This document shows positions 22,234 to 33,264 of a stretch of DNA of 64,000 bases, piece after piece (the stretch's first letter is position 1; each line of letters begins with the position of its first letter). The position numbers and the translations under genes are program-made. Source of the stretch: Pseudofabraea citricarpa (lineage: Eukaryota; Ascomycota; Leotiomycetes; Helotiales; Dermateaceae); contig JAPWGK010000016.1 of NCBI GenBank assembly GCA_029641185.1, forward strand, positions 868,001 through 932,000, given 5' to 3'. The notes under the pieces are model-generated. The model did no database searches and had not been told where the DNA came from. It saw only the letters and a program-made list of their open reading frames with translations.

Positions 22234-23946
22234 AACACTACCAAAGCCTCAAGGGTCGATAGCGTTAGACAGATGCCGTATTAGCTGGCAATCAATGAAT
22301 TGATTCTCTGATGTCCTTTGGTTTATTATATAGCCTCGAGTGACTTTCTGCTTATGATAACTAGGTGCATTTCTGTGCCCGGATTTCTGGAACGAAAAAT
22401 GTTGGATTAAAGACATTAGTCGAGGAAAAGGAATAGATTTAGTAAAAACAGGTTGGTAGTGTTAAGAGATACCCATCGGTAGGCTAGCCTCCTCTTGACA
22501 CGAGGGTGTCATTTGTTTACTCGAAATACACTATGGTGCTACAAGGGTGTAATAGTCTCTAGAAGGCCTGATTTCTACACTACCGCCAAATAAATGTACT
22601 CACTCATCTAAAACTGAGCAACTATTCTAGCCCAAAGCTAGAATACCCCGATACTTGGAATTTATGAACCCGAGAACTTTAGTTCCTCAATAGCTATATT
22701 TAATACCACATTCTTGCTAATATCCAACCGTTACTTCGTTGCCGTTACCCAGCCGTTGACTAAAATAGACTCGTCCTAAAGAAAACTGTTACCTTTATTT
22801 GTACCCGTTAGCACCTAACTTCAGATGGCTAACTCTTTAGCAAAACTTTAATAGTATGCCACGGGCCATGAAAAGGGTTTTAGGTGTTATGAAAGTGACT
22901 GACGGTTAAAGTTTACTCTTCCCAAGCCCGAAAAGTCACCTTTGACGGATAAAGTATCATTTTAATCACGACTAAATATGTTAGCAGCATGACAAATTAT
23001 TTGAAGCATTAACTGAGCCGATTCTTCTACCTGTATACTATATAAAGACGCGATTTCTCTTCATTGAGTGATGCTTTCTCATCTAAATTTCTCAGATATT
23101 ACCTCTCTTTACTTCATAGTTCAACACTCGGCAGTGTTCCTCGCCTCTCGAGTCCTGAATGAGACTCAAATTCTCAGCAACGAGATTAGATCTAAAACAT
23201 CCGTTAAGTCTGTCGGGTTACAAATCGAGTTTATATATTAGAAACTTGTCTTACATGCCTCCATAATTTGATTAATACACTGGGATTTCAATTGAAGTTT
23301 TCTCGTCCCGAGGAAGATAACATATTGTGACAGAAAGAATGTGCAGATTGAAGATCATATATAACCCAAGTTCCTCAACCACAAAAGTATTTGTTTATTC
23401 CTGTTTTATTGCTTAAGAGACGTCAGGTAGCTCTGCAGAGTATTCATCTTCATCCTTATTGCCCATCTCCTGCAAACTCTTCCTAAGACTAAATCATATT
23501 CCGCATTCTCACCTCGCCAAACCATGGAATCGTTAAGCTTGTCAGGAGTGCCGCCATCATCTCGTCTTTCAACGGGAACCATTCTAGACTACAATGCTAA
23601 GTTTTTACTTGAGCCGTCAGCCAGCAACTAGCTTGTTTTTAACTCCCCTTTAAGCAGCTTTGTTCCCTCTACTGAACCTTCCACTTCCTCCCATCTCCAT
23701 CTTTCTTCCAACTCCTCGACAGCATCCTTTGTCACCACATCTATATTTCCGTCTTGGGATATACAATTGCTTTGTGTATCCAATTTCTTTGTACATCCAA
23801 TCGCATGGCCAATTACACGTCGTCCTGAGAGCATTATCATCATCATTGTCACGATCCTTTATTCTCCGAACTGCAATATCAACGTCTCTAACATCAGAGA
23901 CAACTTACTTGCCTTCGTCGAAAACATGGCTACCTTCTCCTCTGTC
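22234..23946. other. Intergenic between 2EXR copies 1 and 2
   Basis: AT-rich. It holds two TATA-like elements, TATATAAAG at 23039-23047 and ATATATAAC near 23357, each followed by a CT-rich stretch and a very small ORF. The second ORF, 23524-23631, encodes 35 aa from a good start context (AAACCATGG). I could not assign either; they may be upstream ORFs or remnants of a lost gene. Confidence 0.45.
23524..23631 (+). CDS. Small ORF of 35 codons upstream of 2EXR copy 2
   Basis: ATG in a favourable AAACCATGG context opens a 35-residue frame, MESLSLSGVPPSSRL..., ending TAG at 23629-23631. It follows a TATA-like element and CT-rich leader, and sits 315 bp before the 2EXR start. It has no recognisable domain. 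Either a uORF, a remnant first exon, or chance. Confidence 0.2.
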   Translation: MESLSLSGVPPSSRLSTGTILDYNAKFLLEPSASN

Positions 23947-25187
23947 ATGGATAACCTCATCTCATTCGACGAGTTTGTTTATTTCCCCCTACTGCCCCAA
24001 GAACTTAGAAATATGATCTGGAAGCTCTCTCTGCCTGGGCCACGATATATCGAGATCCGCTCAGTGCCAAGCGAGAAAGAGGAGCGCCTACCCAGTGGCG
24101 AGCGCCGGCCGATATGGAAGCCATATTGCAAGGAGCGTGTCCCTGCAACATTCTTTGCGTGCCGAGAATCACACTCTATAGTTCTAAACAGCTATCAACC
24201 TTTCCGCGGAACAGATCCTCAATCCGAGACTGTCTTCTTCGATTTCTCCAAGGATATTTTATGCTTGACCGACAAGCGTTTCACGACGGACTCGTTGCGA
24301 CCATTCGTCGAGACTCTCGACGCATATACTCTTAACAACCTTCGACATCTGATTCTCGATATCTGGACGTTCATGTATCCTGATATCGGGCGCTTCAAGA
24401 ACCTCGAAACCCTGTGGGTCGGCGCGCATTCTGGGACAGAATACGAAGATTGTGAGAAATGTCCAGAAGGTTGCGATCTGGAAATCGTAGGATTCAATAA
24501 CTACCTGGGATCCAAGGAAAAAGTCGTGCTGAACTATGAGGTCATGACACTCAAAGAACGTGGTCTGGCAGAGAGAAATAATTTTCAGTGCAGTGCGATG
24601 AAACATATGCGGGGACGAGTCGAGTCCCATTTCTCTGCTATCAAAGAGAAAATCGATCCGAAGTGGAAGCAGCCGTTGGAATTGAAAGTCGGCCAGTGTA
24701 TTTTCTCAGAGCATCCAGGCCTAGATTGGGAATTCTTCGATAATCACTGGCAGTGCTCCCTGGACCCGAAGACCTTTGTTAGTATTCCATCTTTATTATC
24801 TCCTTGACCGTGAACGGCATTTGGCATCTGTTGGTGTCTCAAAACGACTACATGCTTCAGATTCGATTCGGTTTCTCTACGCATGGTAGCTAATTACGTA
24901 AAAAAGACCGTGATGTGGAATTTTGATAGCTAACTTTATTTGTATAGATTCCCATTACGTCTGATTACGGGATAAGCGTCTGCGCAAACGGTGGTCGTAA
25001 CCCCAATAACGAAAGGGTTATCGAGACACCAGCTTTCAAGTACCGGTACACGACTAGACACTTCCCATGCCCAGAAAACCAGCTGGTGGTCAGAGGATCA
25101 GCAGAAGATCTGCCCGAGTCTCTCCTGGATACAGATAATGGCACAGAGCTAAGCGACTGGATTCCCTTAACGCCTGATACCAAGTAG
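23947..25187 (+). CDS. 2EXR domain-containing protein, tandem copy 2
   Basis: Two exons, 23947-24777 and 24948-25187, 356 aa. The 170-nt phase-0 intron starts GTTAGT, has GATAGCTAAC as branch site and ends TATAG. The start is chosen because MDNLISFDEFVYFP aligns with the N-termini of copies 1 and 3; an in-frame ATG at 23926 would add seven residues. Both E-x-R motifs are present (ELR 19-21 in LPQELRNMIW, EIR 36-38 in RYIEIR), then FFACRESHSIVLNSYQPFRG, FFDFSKDILCL, and LKVGQCIFSEHPGLDWEFF before the intron. The second exon carries TPAFKYRYTTRHFPC. A Cys cluster DCEKCPEGC lies mid-protein. Function unknown. Confidence 0.87.
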
Positions 25188-26164
25188 CCAATATACCACG
25201 AAGGAGACAAGAGCAGATAATATCTCGGGCATTTCCATCCCTTACACATTCTATCAGTATTCACGACCTCATTATTCCCACGCACATACGTATTTATCAT
25301 TCATTTCCTTAACTTTCTCCTGGACACAAAATTGCGTAAGGAAAGGGAACGCAGCACAACCAAACCACCCAACATATTTATTCCTACGCAAAATCAGCAC
25401 ACATCAACTCCCCTTAACGCCACCACCAGGCTTCTTTTTTGGTTTTCATGATGATATCTGGAAACAGCCTTCATACACATACCAATATCTTAGCTACACC
25501 CAACGTGGCAACGCCCTTGGAATAGGTAGCATTCATAACCCGTAAAATAGAGATTCAATCTTGCCCTTAACTTAGTGCACCATTCTATGAAGTTTGACCT
25601 GAAATTGTGATCTTTAACACGCCCGGTGCTAGAATAACAATAGACAGCAAGCGTCGCACAAAAAGAAAAAAAGACATGCACAAAAAGAAAAAATATGTCA
25701 CCTTGCAGGCTCTATATCTCGCTTATTTGGCTGTTTTTTCTTTCTTTCTATCTATCTTTATTATTACCACCACTCATTACTACCCATTATCTGTACAATT
25801 CTTTTGTTGTTCAAGCTTTTGTAACGGGGTACAAAATACACTGTACAAAGAAAGTACAATTGAGCGGTATATACTACAGAAAGCCAGTACAACTAACCTG
25901 GACGATTCGACATAAACAAAGTGCAATTGAGCTACATATAGTACAAGAAGCTCGTATAATTGTCCTGTATACCGTCGTCTGTCTATTAGGACTTCTTTGA
26001 CTCATTCCTTCTCCGATACTTGATCTCCATTGAGCATTCAACCTTTGTCTTCATACATAAGTAGTAACATCTCACCACGCAGGTTCAACCGCTCGCCGCT
26101 CTTCAACCATTGCTACGTATATCCCCTGTAAGTCAAGTCAACCCTTAAAACTAATTACTAGAGA
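25188..26164. other. Intergenic between 2EXR copies 2 and 3
   Basis: AT-rich and gene-free. It contains a diverged direct repeat with 67-bp period (25845-25978) and A-rich tracts near 25660-25700. The CT-rich leader of copy 3 begins near 26000. Confidence 0.55.
25845..25978. repeat. Diverged 67-bp direct repeat (two copies)
   Basis: Two successive units share a core of the form AAAGTRCAATTGAGC (around 25852 and 25919) and then align loosely for about 55 more bases, with many differences being C/T changes. The copies are old; no family assigned. Confidence 0.5.
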
Positions 26165-27248
26165 ATGGAGAACCTTATCTCTCTAGACGAAAGCAAATGC
26201 TCCCTCCTACTACTCCCTCCAGAGATCCGCTACATGATCTGGAAGTATACACTACCTGGTCCACGCTACGTTGAGATCCGCTCGCTACCAGAATCAAAGA
26301 AGTCAGAATCTTGCGATGAGTTTCCCTTTGAGAGCTGGGAGCCATTCTGCAGAGAGCTCGCACCAATCGGGTTCTTTATATGCCGAGAATCGCGTGCAGT
26401 CGTCCTTGAGACATACGAACGATTTAGGGGTCCTGGCATTCGATCCGCGACTATCTACTTCGACTTTTCGAAGGACATCTTAGTTATTTCTCAGAAACGC
26501 TACTATTTGCACAGTAGAGGTCGCAGCAGAGGTGCTTTCGACTCCTACGACACACTCGAATTTCTCGATCGTGATATTATATTCAAACTTCGGCATCTTA
26601 TCGTCGACAGGATATTTTTCGATCGCATTAGGGTTGAAAATTTCAAGAATCTGGAGACGTTCTCGCTTGGTGTCGGTGTTTACCTTGGGTCCTATGATGA
26701 CTGTGAGCTCTTGTCAGCTGGGTCCAAGTTGGATGTCGTCGGATTTAACAACCATCAGAAGTTGGAGGGGACAGAGGGACAAAAGGTGACAGCCGATGTC
26801 GCACACCGAAGGTTGCTGAACGCGGAAGTGAGACGCAAGATCAGTGGGGTCCATGAATGGTTAGGGTACATTCAAAGAATTGAAATTGGTGACTGGAAAC
26901 CCCGAGTGGTAGTAGTTGGGCAGTGTATTCTCTCGGAGCACCCAGGCTTAGAATGGGAGTTCTTTGGACGGTTTTGGTATTGCTCTGTCGACACCGAGGT
27001 TATAGTAAGTTTTCTTCTTGTGTTTCTTTTCTGCTTGGATGGATAGGTTCTGAATGTGAAGGAGCTGACTTTGAAATACGCAGATTCCCGAGAGAGACGA
27101 GCGCTACGAGGACGCATGCGAGAGCGGGGAATGCATCTACTCCGGCAAAGTCATCGAGACGCCGACCTTTCGGTATTACTACAATTATTTGCACTTCCCT
27201 TGCTGCAAGAACAACTTCGTAGCCCTAGATTTACCAGAGGCTACGTGA
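26165..27248 (+). CDS. 2EXR domain-containing protein, tandem copy 3
   Basis: Two exons, 26165-27004 and 27084-27248, 334 aa. The 79-nt phase-0 intron starts GTAAGT, has GAGCTGAC as branch site and ends CGCAG. E-x-R motifs: LPPEIRYMIW (EIR 20-22) and RYVEIR (EIR 37-39). Next come FFICRESRAVVLETYERFRG, YFDFSKDILVIS, and VGQCILSEHPGLEWEFFG just before the intron. The second exon ends with ETPTFRYYYNYLHFPCC. It is clearly closest to copy 2 and placed in the same orientation, so duplication is likely. Intron position and phase match copies 1 and 2. Function unknown. Confidence 0.87.
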
Positions 27249-28093
27249 AAGTCTCTTATAGATATAGAGTTAGATTAAGAGACAAAGTCGACTCTGATTG
27301 TCTCGCACCCGAAGTCGAGTAAGGATATCACGGGAAACATGGCGAGATCATCCAGTAGATGCTCTCGCGGAAGTTCTCGAGAATCCCAAAAGATTAGAAT
27401 AACCCCCACCCAACTCTTAGCACCCTCAGTCACCTCCCTTCATCCGGACTTCTCATAGCATACAACTCACCACCACCATAGCAAAAAAAGCAAAAAAGCA
27501 CAAATCTTCTCCTGGCGTTCGTTTCGTCTCGCTTAGTCAGATCCGCTCTTGCTTCTCCTTTAAAAACAAGGGAGAACTTCTTAGTATTCTATTCATGAGG
27601 AGGGAGCACAATAAGCAGAATTGTAAAATACAAATAGACAAACCCCAAAATCTCCTTCCGAATTTTTGATTTTTGTGAATGTCAAATCAACCCAAATGGT
27701 GAACTGAGTTTGATGATACAGGATTTACCTTTCCGAGGAGGTAGCAGGCAGGTGCCATGCAGATGTCAAGTCAATCTATAAGATTCACAATAACTAATTG
27801 CGTAATTCCAGACTCTGTACTGCTATGTACCTAGGGTAACCTTAACGAAATTTAGACATTTACATCGATTATTCGATGTAAGGCGAAGGGAGCCAATACT
27901 GTAAATCGTAACATATATGTGGTTGCTCGCTTAATACTAGGTAGTTATTAGTGCCAAGAGAGGACATTTAAAGGCAAGAACTGGTTATAGTAAAAACTTC
28001 ACTAAAACTAGTAGATTCTCAATCAGTGATAAATCAAAACAAACAGGATTGAAAGAAAATATCGTAAATCATTAAAAGTGTCCTACAAAAGCC
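27249..28093. other. Intergenic between 2EXR copy 3 and tpa1
   Basis: AT-rich, with no gene seen. It contains the convergent 3' ends of the 2EXR gene and the minus-strand tpa1 gene, and poly-A-like tracts near 27480-27500. Confidence 0.55.
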
Positions 28094-30094
28094 TCAATCA
28101 CTATCACTATCCTCACTATCAGGGAACCCATTGAAAGTCTCTTCCTCACTGCTTGACAAGGAACCAGCATCCTCCTTCCCAGCGTCTTCTTCATCTTCCT
28201 CCTCCTCCTCATCATCATCCTCCAGATCCTTGACCCCAAAAGCACCTCCTACATCCCATCTATCACCTTTCGCATTCCCACTGACATATTTTACAAACTT
28301 TAGGACGCCACTATCTCGCAAGACGATGCTCATCTTGTTCCACGATGCGGGCATGGTGAATAGTACATTATCATCTTCTTCACCTGTAGATGCTTTGTAG
28401 ATGGCTGCATCGGCGGGATCATCGTCGGCCGCAATATATGCTTCGTGGCCTCCCACATCATCCTCCTCCTCCTCAACTGGCTCTTTCTTCTTCCCTTTAG
28501 TCTTCTTGGCCTTCTTCTCATCCAATTCCTCCTCCTCCTCTTCTTCCTCCTCATCTGCGCCCCAACCTGGAGTAGGTGTCAGGCCCAGGCTAACTTCCAA
28601 TTTGGGTTTTCCATCATGACTAGTAGCAAGTGCATAGTCTGATCCCTTGCGGAATCGACGAGCTAAGAGATCATAGTTCTCAATCTCACACTCTGTAGCG
28701 ATGGATAACCATTTTTGGAACTGATGACTAGGAAGAAAAACTTCAAGCAGCTCTTCAATTGGACTAAGCTCCTTGCTTGCATCTGGCGAAGAAGCTGTTG
28801 GTTGAAGATAGAGAAAGCGGTGTTTGTGCGGCGGTCTTGCTACCTTCCAAGACCCTTTCTCGATTTCGGTGCTGCTTGATGGTAGAGTGATCTTTTCTTG
28901 TGCTTCGATATAATTGCGCACTTTGTCCGAGTATTTCTTTGATAGTAATGAATCTAATGTAACACTAGATTCTTCCAAGAAATGCTCGTTGACTTGTTCC
29001 ATGGTATCTGGCGTCAGGTATGTCGGCGCCATATATTTCAAAAGGAAATCAATATCGGCTTCTTCGAGTGCTTTCTCTTCCGTGGGTTCTGACAGTGTTT
29101 CAACGGTAACTAGTTGCGGCTGAGGGAAATCGTAGTCGTCTGGATTGCCTTGCAGTTGCATCAAGCTACTCTTGGCTGCCAATTTCTCCTCTGCGCCTTT
29201 CACATAACCTTCCTCGCCAACTTGTGGAATATGGAACCAACCGCTTATGGCCATTCTGACGCGACCGCCATCTTTCTCCAACTGCTTTTTGGTTGCAGCA
29301 TGGTATACCTCCTCCACGTCGTGGAAGCTCTCGCCTGGTTGCACAGCAAAGAAGCTCAATTGGTTCCAAGCTGGGGGTATGACCTTGGTAAAGTCGGGAG
29401 TTGGTGTCTTCGTAATCTCCCCATTTGCTTCCTTGAAAGACTTTGTCGGGAAAAGCCTTAAAGCGCCACCCCATTCCTCCTTCCAAGGTATCTCGGGATC
29501 TGTCAGGTACAAGATGTAACTAACCCTTCGACTCCCAATAACATCATCATGACACAAAAGGTGACACCCAGGAGTGTATACATTAATAGCCATATCCGTT
29601 TTCTTCCCACTCAATTCCCCCGAGGCAGTAATGGTCGCAACATATTTCCTGAATGCCGAAGAGTACAAAGAATCTCGGAGTTTGAGGAGGGAAGGGAGCT
29701 TTTCCAAAGCAGCATCGTCGAGCCCATCAAGGTTGGCCAAGTCACCAGATTGGTGAATCTTGTAGATGTCGGTCTCTTTCGGTGTGAATTGAACGTTCTC
29801 GCGGATTTCGTCGCGAACAGAACGCAAGAGAGCATCGTCCATTAACTCGTGGATCACGCTGTGCTTGTACGGAGTAGACTTGGCATAGTCTTTGGTGTAT
29901 TTTGAGAGGACATCGGGTGCAAAGAGACCCTTGCGGAAGGCTTTCTTTGTCTCCTCTTGGGAGAGCACTGTAGCTATCCGTCAGGTGTGGTGGGGAAATG
30001 GTTCAATGGGGAAGCTCGTACCTGTCTTTGCACGCTTCTTGAGGGCACCTTTTCCATTGCTGGAAGAGATCTGAGCTTCAGCCTTTCGTTTCAT
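28094..30094 (-). CDS. tpa1: Tpa1/Ofd1-type prolyl hydroxylase (2OG-Fe(II) dioxygenase)
   Basis: Two exons, 30094-30022 and 29973-28094, 650 aa, close to yeast Tpa1 (644). The first exon is a short basic leader (MKRKAEAQ...KKRAKT), a likely nuclear signal. The intron starts GTACGAG and ends GGATAG; a second AG six bases on (CTACAG) keeps frame and would remove two residues. The catalytic domain has the iron ligands in LLCHDDV (His166, Asp168) and SFHDVEEVYH (His242), and the 2-oxoglutarate Arg in GGRVRM (~264). A second, degenerate double-stranded helix domain follows, and the C-terminal half contains two long Glu/Asp/Lys runs. Tpa1/Ofd1 hydroxylates a proline of ribosomal protein Rps23/uS12 and links oxygen, translation termination and sterol response. 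It is divergent from the aminotransferase gene across 556 bp. Confidence 0.92.
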
Positions 30095-30650
30095 TTTGAA
30101 TTGAAGAAATTGAACAAGAAATGGTTGTGTGCTACCAAAGTCGAGGGGCATCAGGTCATTTGTGGTGCATGGAATAAAAATGTTGGTTGGCGCATTCGGC
30201 AGAATCTTCACCGCCTAGCGACCGCCTCCTACCCGCATGATTTCTGAAGCGCTGAGCAACATCAAATCGAGAAGGGGTATGCAGCTTTCTCCTCCTTGAC
30301 TGGCACAACGGTTGCATTGATTTTATGAATGGTTGACACGATATGCGTCTACGCGCCTGTAGCTATTCATGGCCCGACTCTCGAGAATCGAGGAATCAAC
30401 CTTTCCTGCTTCATATGTGAAAGGGCGTGTTCGATGTCAAAAGGCGGCCGTCGGGGGATAAACGAGAATTGGAATCCACCGTCTTCACACTAACTTGATT
30501 GGGCAGTTCGGCCATCTTCTCCATCATCATGACAAAGAGTACATAACCTCACAAGAACTGTGCCTGTACTTTGGGATATTGTCCAGTTCGCATTTTCTGA
30601 TCACTCTTTCACTTCTACTCCCTGGAATTCTACCAAGTCATTTAAGCATC
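30095..30650. promoter_or_regulatory. Divergent promoter region of tpa1 and the aminotransferase gene
   Basis: A 556-bp gap between two divergently transcribed starts, so it must serve both. No clear TATA box; CT-rich sequence precedes the plus-strand ATG. No other gene seen. Confidence 0.5.
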
Positions 30651-32011
30651 ATGGCTGACTTCGATATCAAAAAAGCTAGACATCGCTTCCCCGCTCTGCA
30701 GCAGAGACAAATATTCTTTGACAATGCTGGAGGAAGTCAAACCCTGGGGACTGTCATTGACTCGTTTGGATTCAAAATTCTTTGCATATCCATCTTCTGA
30801 CTTTACTAGTATCCGAGATTATCTCTCAAAGACAAATGTCCAGCTTGGGGCTTCATATGCCGTCGGAAAGAAATCCACTGCTCTATACGATGCTGGATAC
30901 GAAGCAGCTGCAAAGTATATAAATGCCAGTCCTGAACATATCGTCTTGGGAGCATCAACCACTCAGTTGTTCCGCAACCTGTCTTTCGCTCTTGACTTTC
31001 CAGCCGGCTCGGAAGTGATCGTCTCCAAGATAGACCATGAAGCGAACATCGCTCCATGGGTAGCTCTTGCTTCTCGCCAAAATCTGACTCTCAAATGGTG
31101 GACACCAAAAACCAAAGAGAACCCTAAGCTCCTGGCTTCAGATCTTCAGGAACTACTATCGGAGAAGACAAAGTTAGTCACGTGTACCCATGCCAGTAAC
31201 ATCTTGGGCACGATCCACGACATCAAGGCCATTGCGGAGGCGGTTCATACGGTTCCAGGTGCTTTGTTATGCGTAGATGCTGTAGCATATGCTCCTCATC
31301 GTCAGATCGATGTCAAAGACTTGGGTGCAGACTTCTACTGCTTTTCTTGGTACAAGGTAAGAAGTTCTTGCCTAATGCATGGCGGTTATAACTCACAATG
31401 TGAACAGGTATATGGACCACACATCTCCATGCTTTATTCTAGTCCAACAGGATTAGCTGCCATACAGTCTCTCGGCCACCACTTCAACCCTTCTGATACA
31501 CTTGAAGACAAGCTCGGACTTGCAGCATCGTGCTATGAACTGACTGCCTCAATACCTTCCGTACTTTCGTACTTTTCTCCATCTCTCAGCGAGTCATGGG
31601 AAGTAATTAGCAAGCATGAGGAAGAGATCCAAGGCACCCTTCTGACCTACTTGAACGGTAGAAATGATGTTACAGTGATTGGAGAAAAGAGCGCAGATCC
31701 CAAATTAAGGGTTAGCACAGTGAGCTTCTTGGTCAAGGGTTGGAAGAGTCAGGATGTTGTTGAGAAGACTGAAGGTATCTGTGCTGGGCAGATCGGCTTC
31801 AGATGGGGAGGCTTCTACTCGAATCGTCTTGCGGAGGAAGTCCTGGGTTTGGGTAAGGATGGTGTTGTACGTGTCAGTATGGTGCATTATAACAGTGGTA
31901 AGTTTCTGCATCTCCATACGAATTTCGAAATTTATGAGTTGACATTATCATGTAGTCGAAGAAGTCAAACAGTTGATCGTCATGTTAAACCATGTGCTTG
32001 GGAGCCTTTGA
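30651..32011 (+). CDS. Class V aminotransferase, cysteine desulfurase-like
   Basis: Four exons, 30651-30763, 30810-31356, 31408-31897 and 31956-32011, 401 aa. Introns are 46, 51 and 58 nt; the first has an unusual GTTTGG donor but the join (GAC TC/T ATC) restores VIDSIRDYL. The PLP fold-type I features are FFDNAGGSQ near residues 22-30, a SKIDHEANIAPW block, CVDAVAYAPH with Asp194 facing the pyridine ring, and SWYK with Lys220 as Schiff-base lysine at the exact end of exon 2. The family is the cysteine desulfurase-like/VC1184 type. It may act on cysteine, selenocysteine or another amino acid; I see no basis for choosing. It has no obvious mitochondrial leader, so it is probably not Nfs1. Confidence 0.87.
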
Positions 32012-32451
32012 ATGAGAAGACAAATACCACCCAAAAATAGTAAGCAGATCAAGGAGTGCCGGAATTCTCATTTTGCAAAATGTTGTTTGTAAGTTGGCAT
32101 ACAAACATAATCAGCATATGTGACTTGCTAGAGGCCCAACTTAAGACATTCATTGTAACGAATCGCGAGTTGAGCATTGAAAATAGGCATGTGATTCGGA
32201 CGACTTGAAGAATTTCTTTTTTCGAGTTGGTAAGCTTCCGTCGTTTGTCGTCTGAATTATAACGTAGTTGCAATGCATTCATCATATATCCTTGCATGTA
32301 ACGTACCTGCCTTGACCAGACACAACAAGCCGCCCTCTCGGATACCACCAAGAACTAACGCCATCCGATGCAAGTCTCATCAACAATCATCCGTAATCAT
32401 ATAATCATAACCAGCCGAACGCCATTTTTCGTGAATACATGATGTCCTACT
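32012..32451. other. Short convergent intergenic region
   Basis: The 3' ends of the plus-strand aminotransferase and the minus-strand unknown gene meet here. No gene seen. Confidence 0.55.
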
Positions 32452-33264
32452 CTATCGTTTGCCGCCTTTCTTGGTACTCTTTTCGATTTTATCCTTGCTT
32501 GGTGTATATGGGGCAGCGATGCCTAAATTAGGTTGCCTGCGAGGTCCATCACCACCAAACACAAAGGTCCCATCTGCACCAAGCCGCTGAGGCATACCTT
32601 CTGTCGGACGAGATTTCTGGTCCGCATGTAACTTGTCTAGAGAATCGCCCACCACGCCATACTGATTCCAGTTTATAGCGGGCTGGCGTATAACATTCTG
32701 AGGGGTTGGAAGAGCCGGCCATGGCTTCGAATCTTGTTTGAGAGTGCCTTCTTCGAGATTTGGCACAGTCCCCACTCTGGTCGATATATCATCATCATCT
32801 TCGGAGTCTGATCCAGTTGGCGCAAAGAGTGAGTCTGACTTTGGTTTGATCTTTCCAGAAGTCAGAGCTTTGACAAAGCTATCCGTATCTGCAAGCGCGC
32901 GTTGCTTTGTCTGTTGCAGTGTTTTTATATCGTTCTCAGCATTGCGCCGCTGCACTTGAAGGATGGATATTGAAGCCTTCAAGGCGATAGCGTCTGGATT
33001 AGATTCAAAGTCTATGACTTGAGGAGGAGGTTGAGGTGCTGCGGTCTGCACTTGCTGGGCACTGTGGGTATATGTCTGACTTGCGGATTGCGAGCTATTC
33101 TGCGATGCATTGGAGGCGAGGCGAGCTGGTTCAAGAACAGGTGTTATAGGAGAGTGTGGTGGGCGCGGTGGTGAGGAGTATCGAGATGTAGGAGACCGAG
33201 GCGAGTGGCCTTGCGGAGCTTGGTTTGATGTTGGAGGTGATGTTTGGACCATGAGGCCGGGCAT
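32452..33264 (-). CDS. Uncharacterised protein, Pro/Ser-rich N-terminus with short coiled coil
   Basis: A 270-aa frame from ATG 33264. I do not recognise the family. Residues 1-85 are low complexity (Ser, Pro, Gln). Residues ~90-140 form a heptad-like helix (ALKASISILQVQRRNAEND...), then an acidic GSDSEDDDD patch. A conserved-looking tail follows (PAINWNQYGVVGDSLDKLH, TFVFGG, IAAPYTPSKDKIEK) with a basic end KKGGKR. Directly upstream, in the same frame but behind a TGA at 33288-33286, lies a protein-like stretch from ATG 33516. It may be a first exon joined by a short intron covering the TGA (weak donors, GCTAAT branch-like site present), which would add about 60 residues. The true start is therefore uncertain. 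Confidence 0.65.
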   Translation of the reverse strand: MPGLMVQTSPPTSNQAPQGHSPRSPTSRYSSPPRPPHSPITPVLEPARLASNASQNSSQSASQTYTHSAQQVQTAAPQPPPQVIDFESNPDAIALKASISILQVQRRNAENDIKTLQQTKQRALADTDSFVKALTSGKIKPKSDSLFAPTGSDSEDDDDISTRVGTVPNLEEGTLKQDSKPWPALPTPQNVIRQPAINWNQYGVVGDSLDKLHADQKSRPTEGMPQRLGADGTFVFGGDGPRRQPNLGIAAPYTPSKDKIEKSTKKGGKR

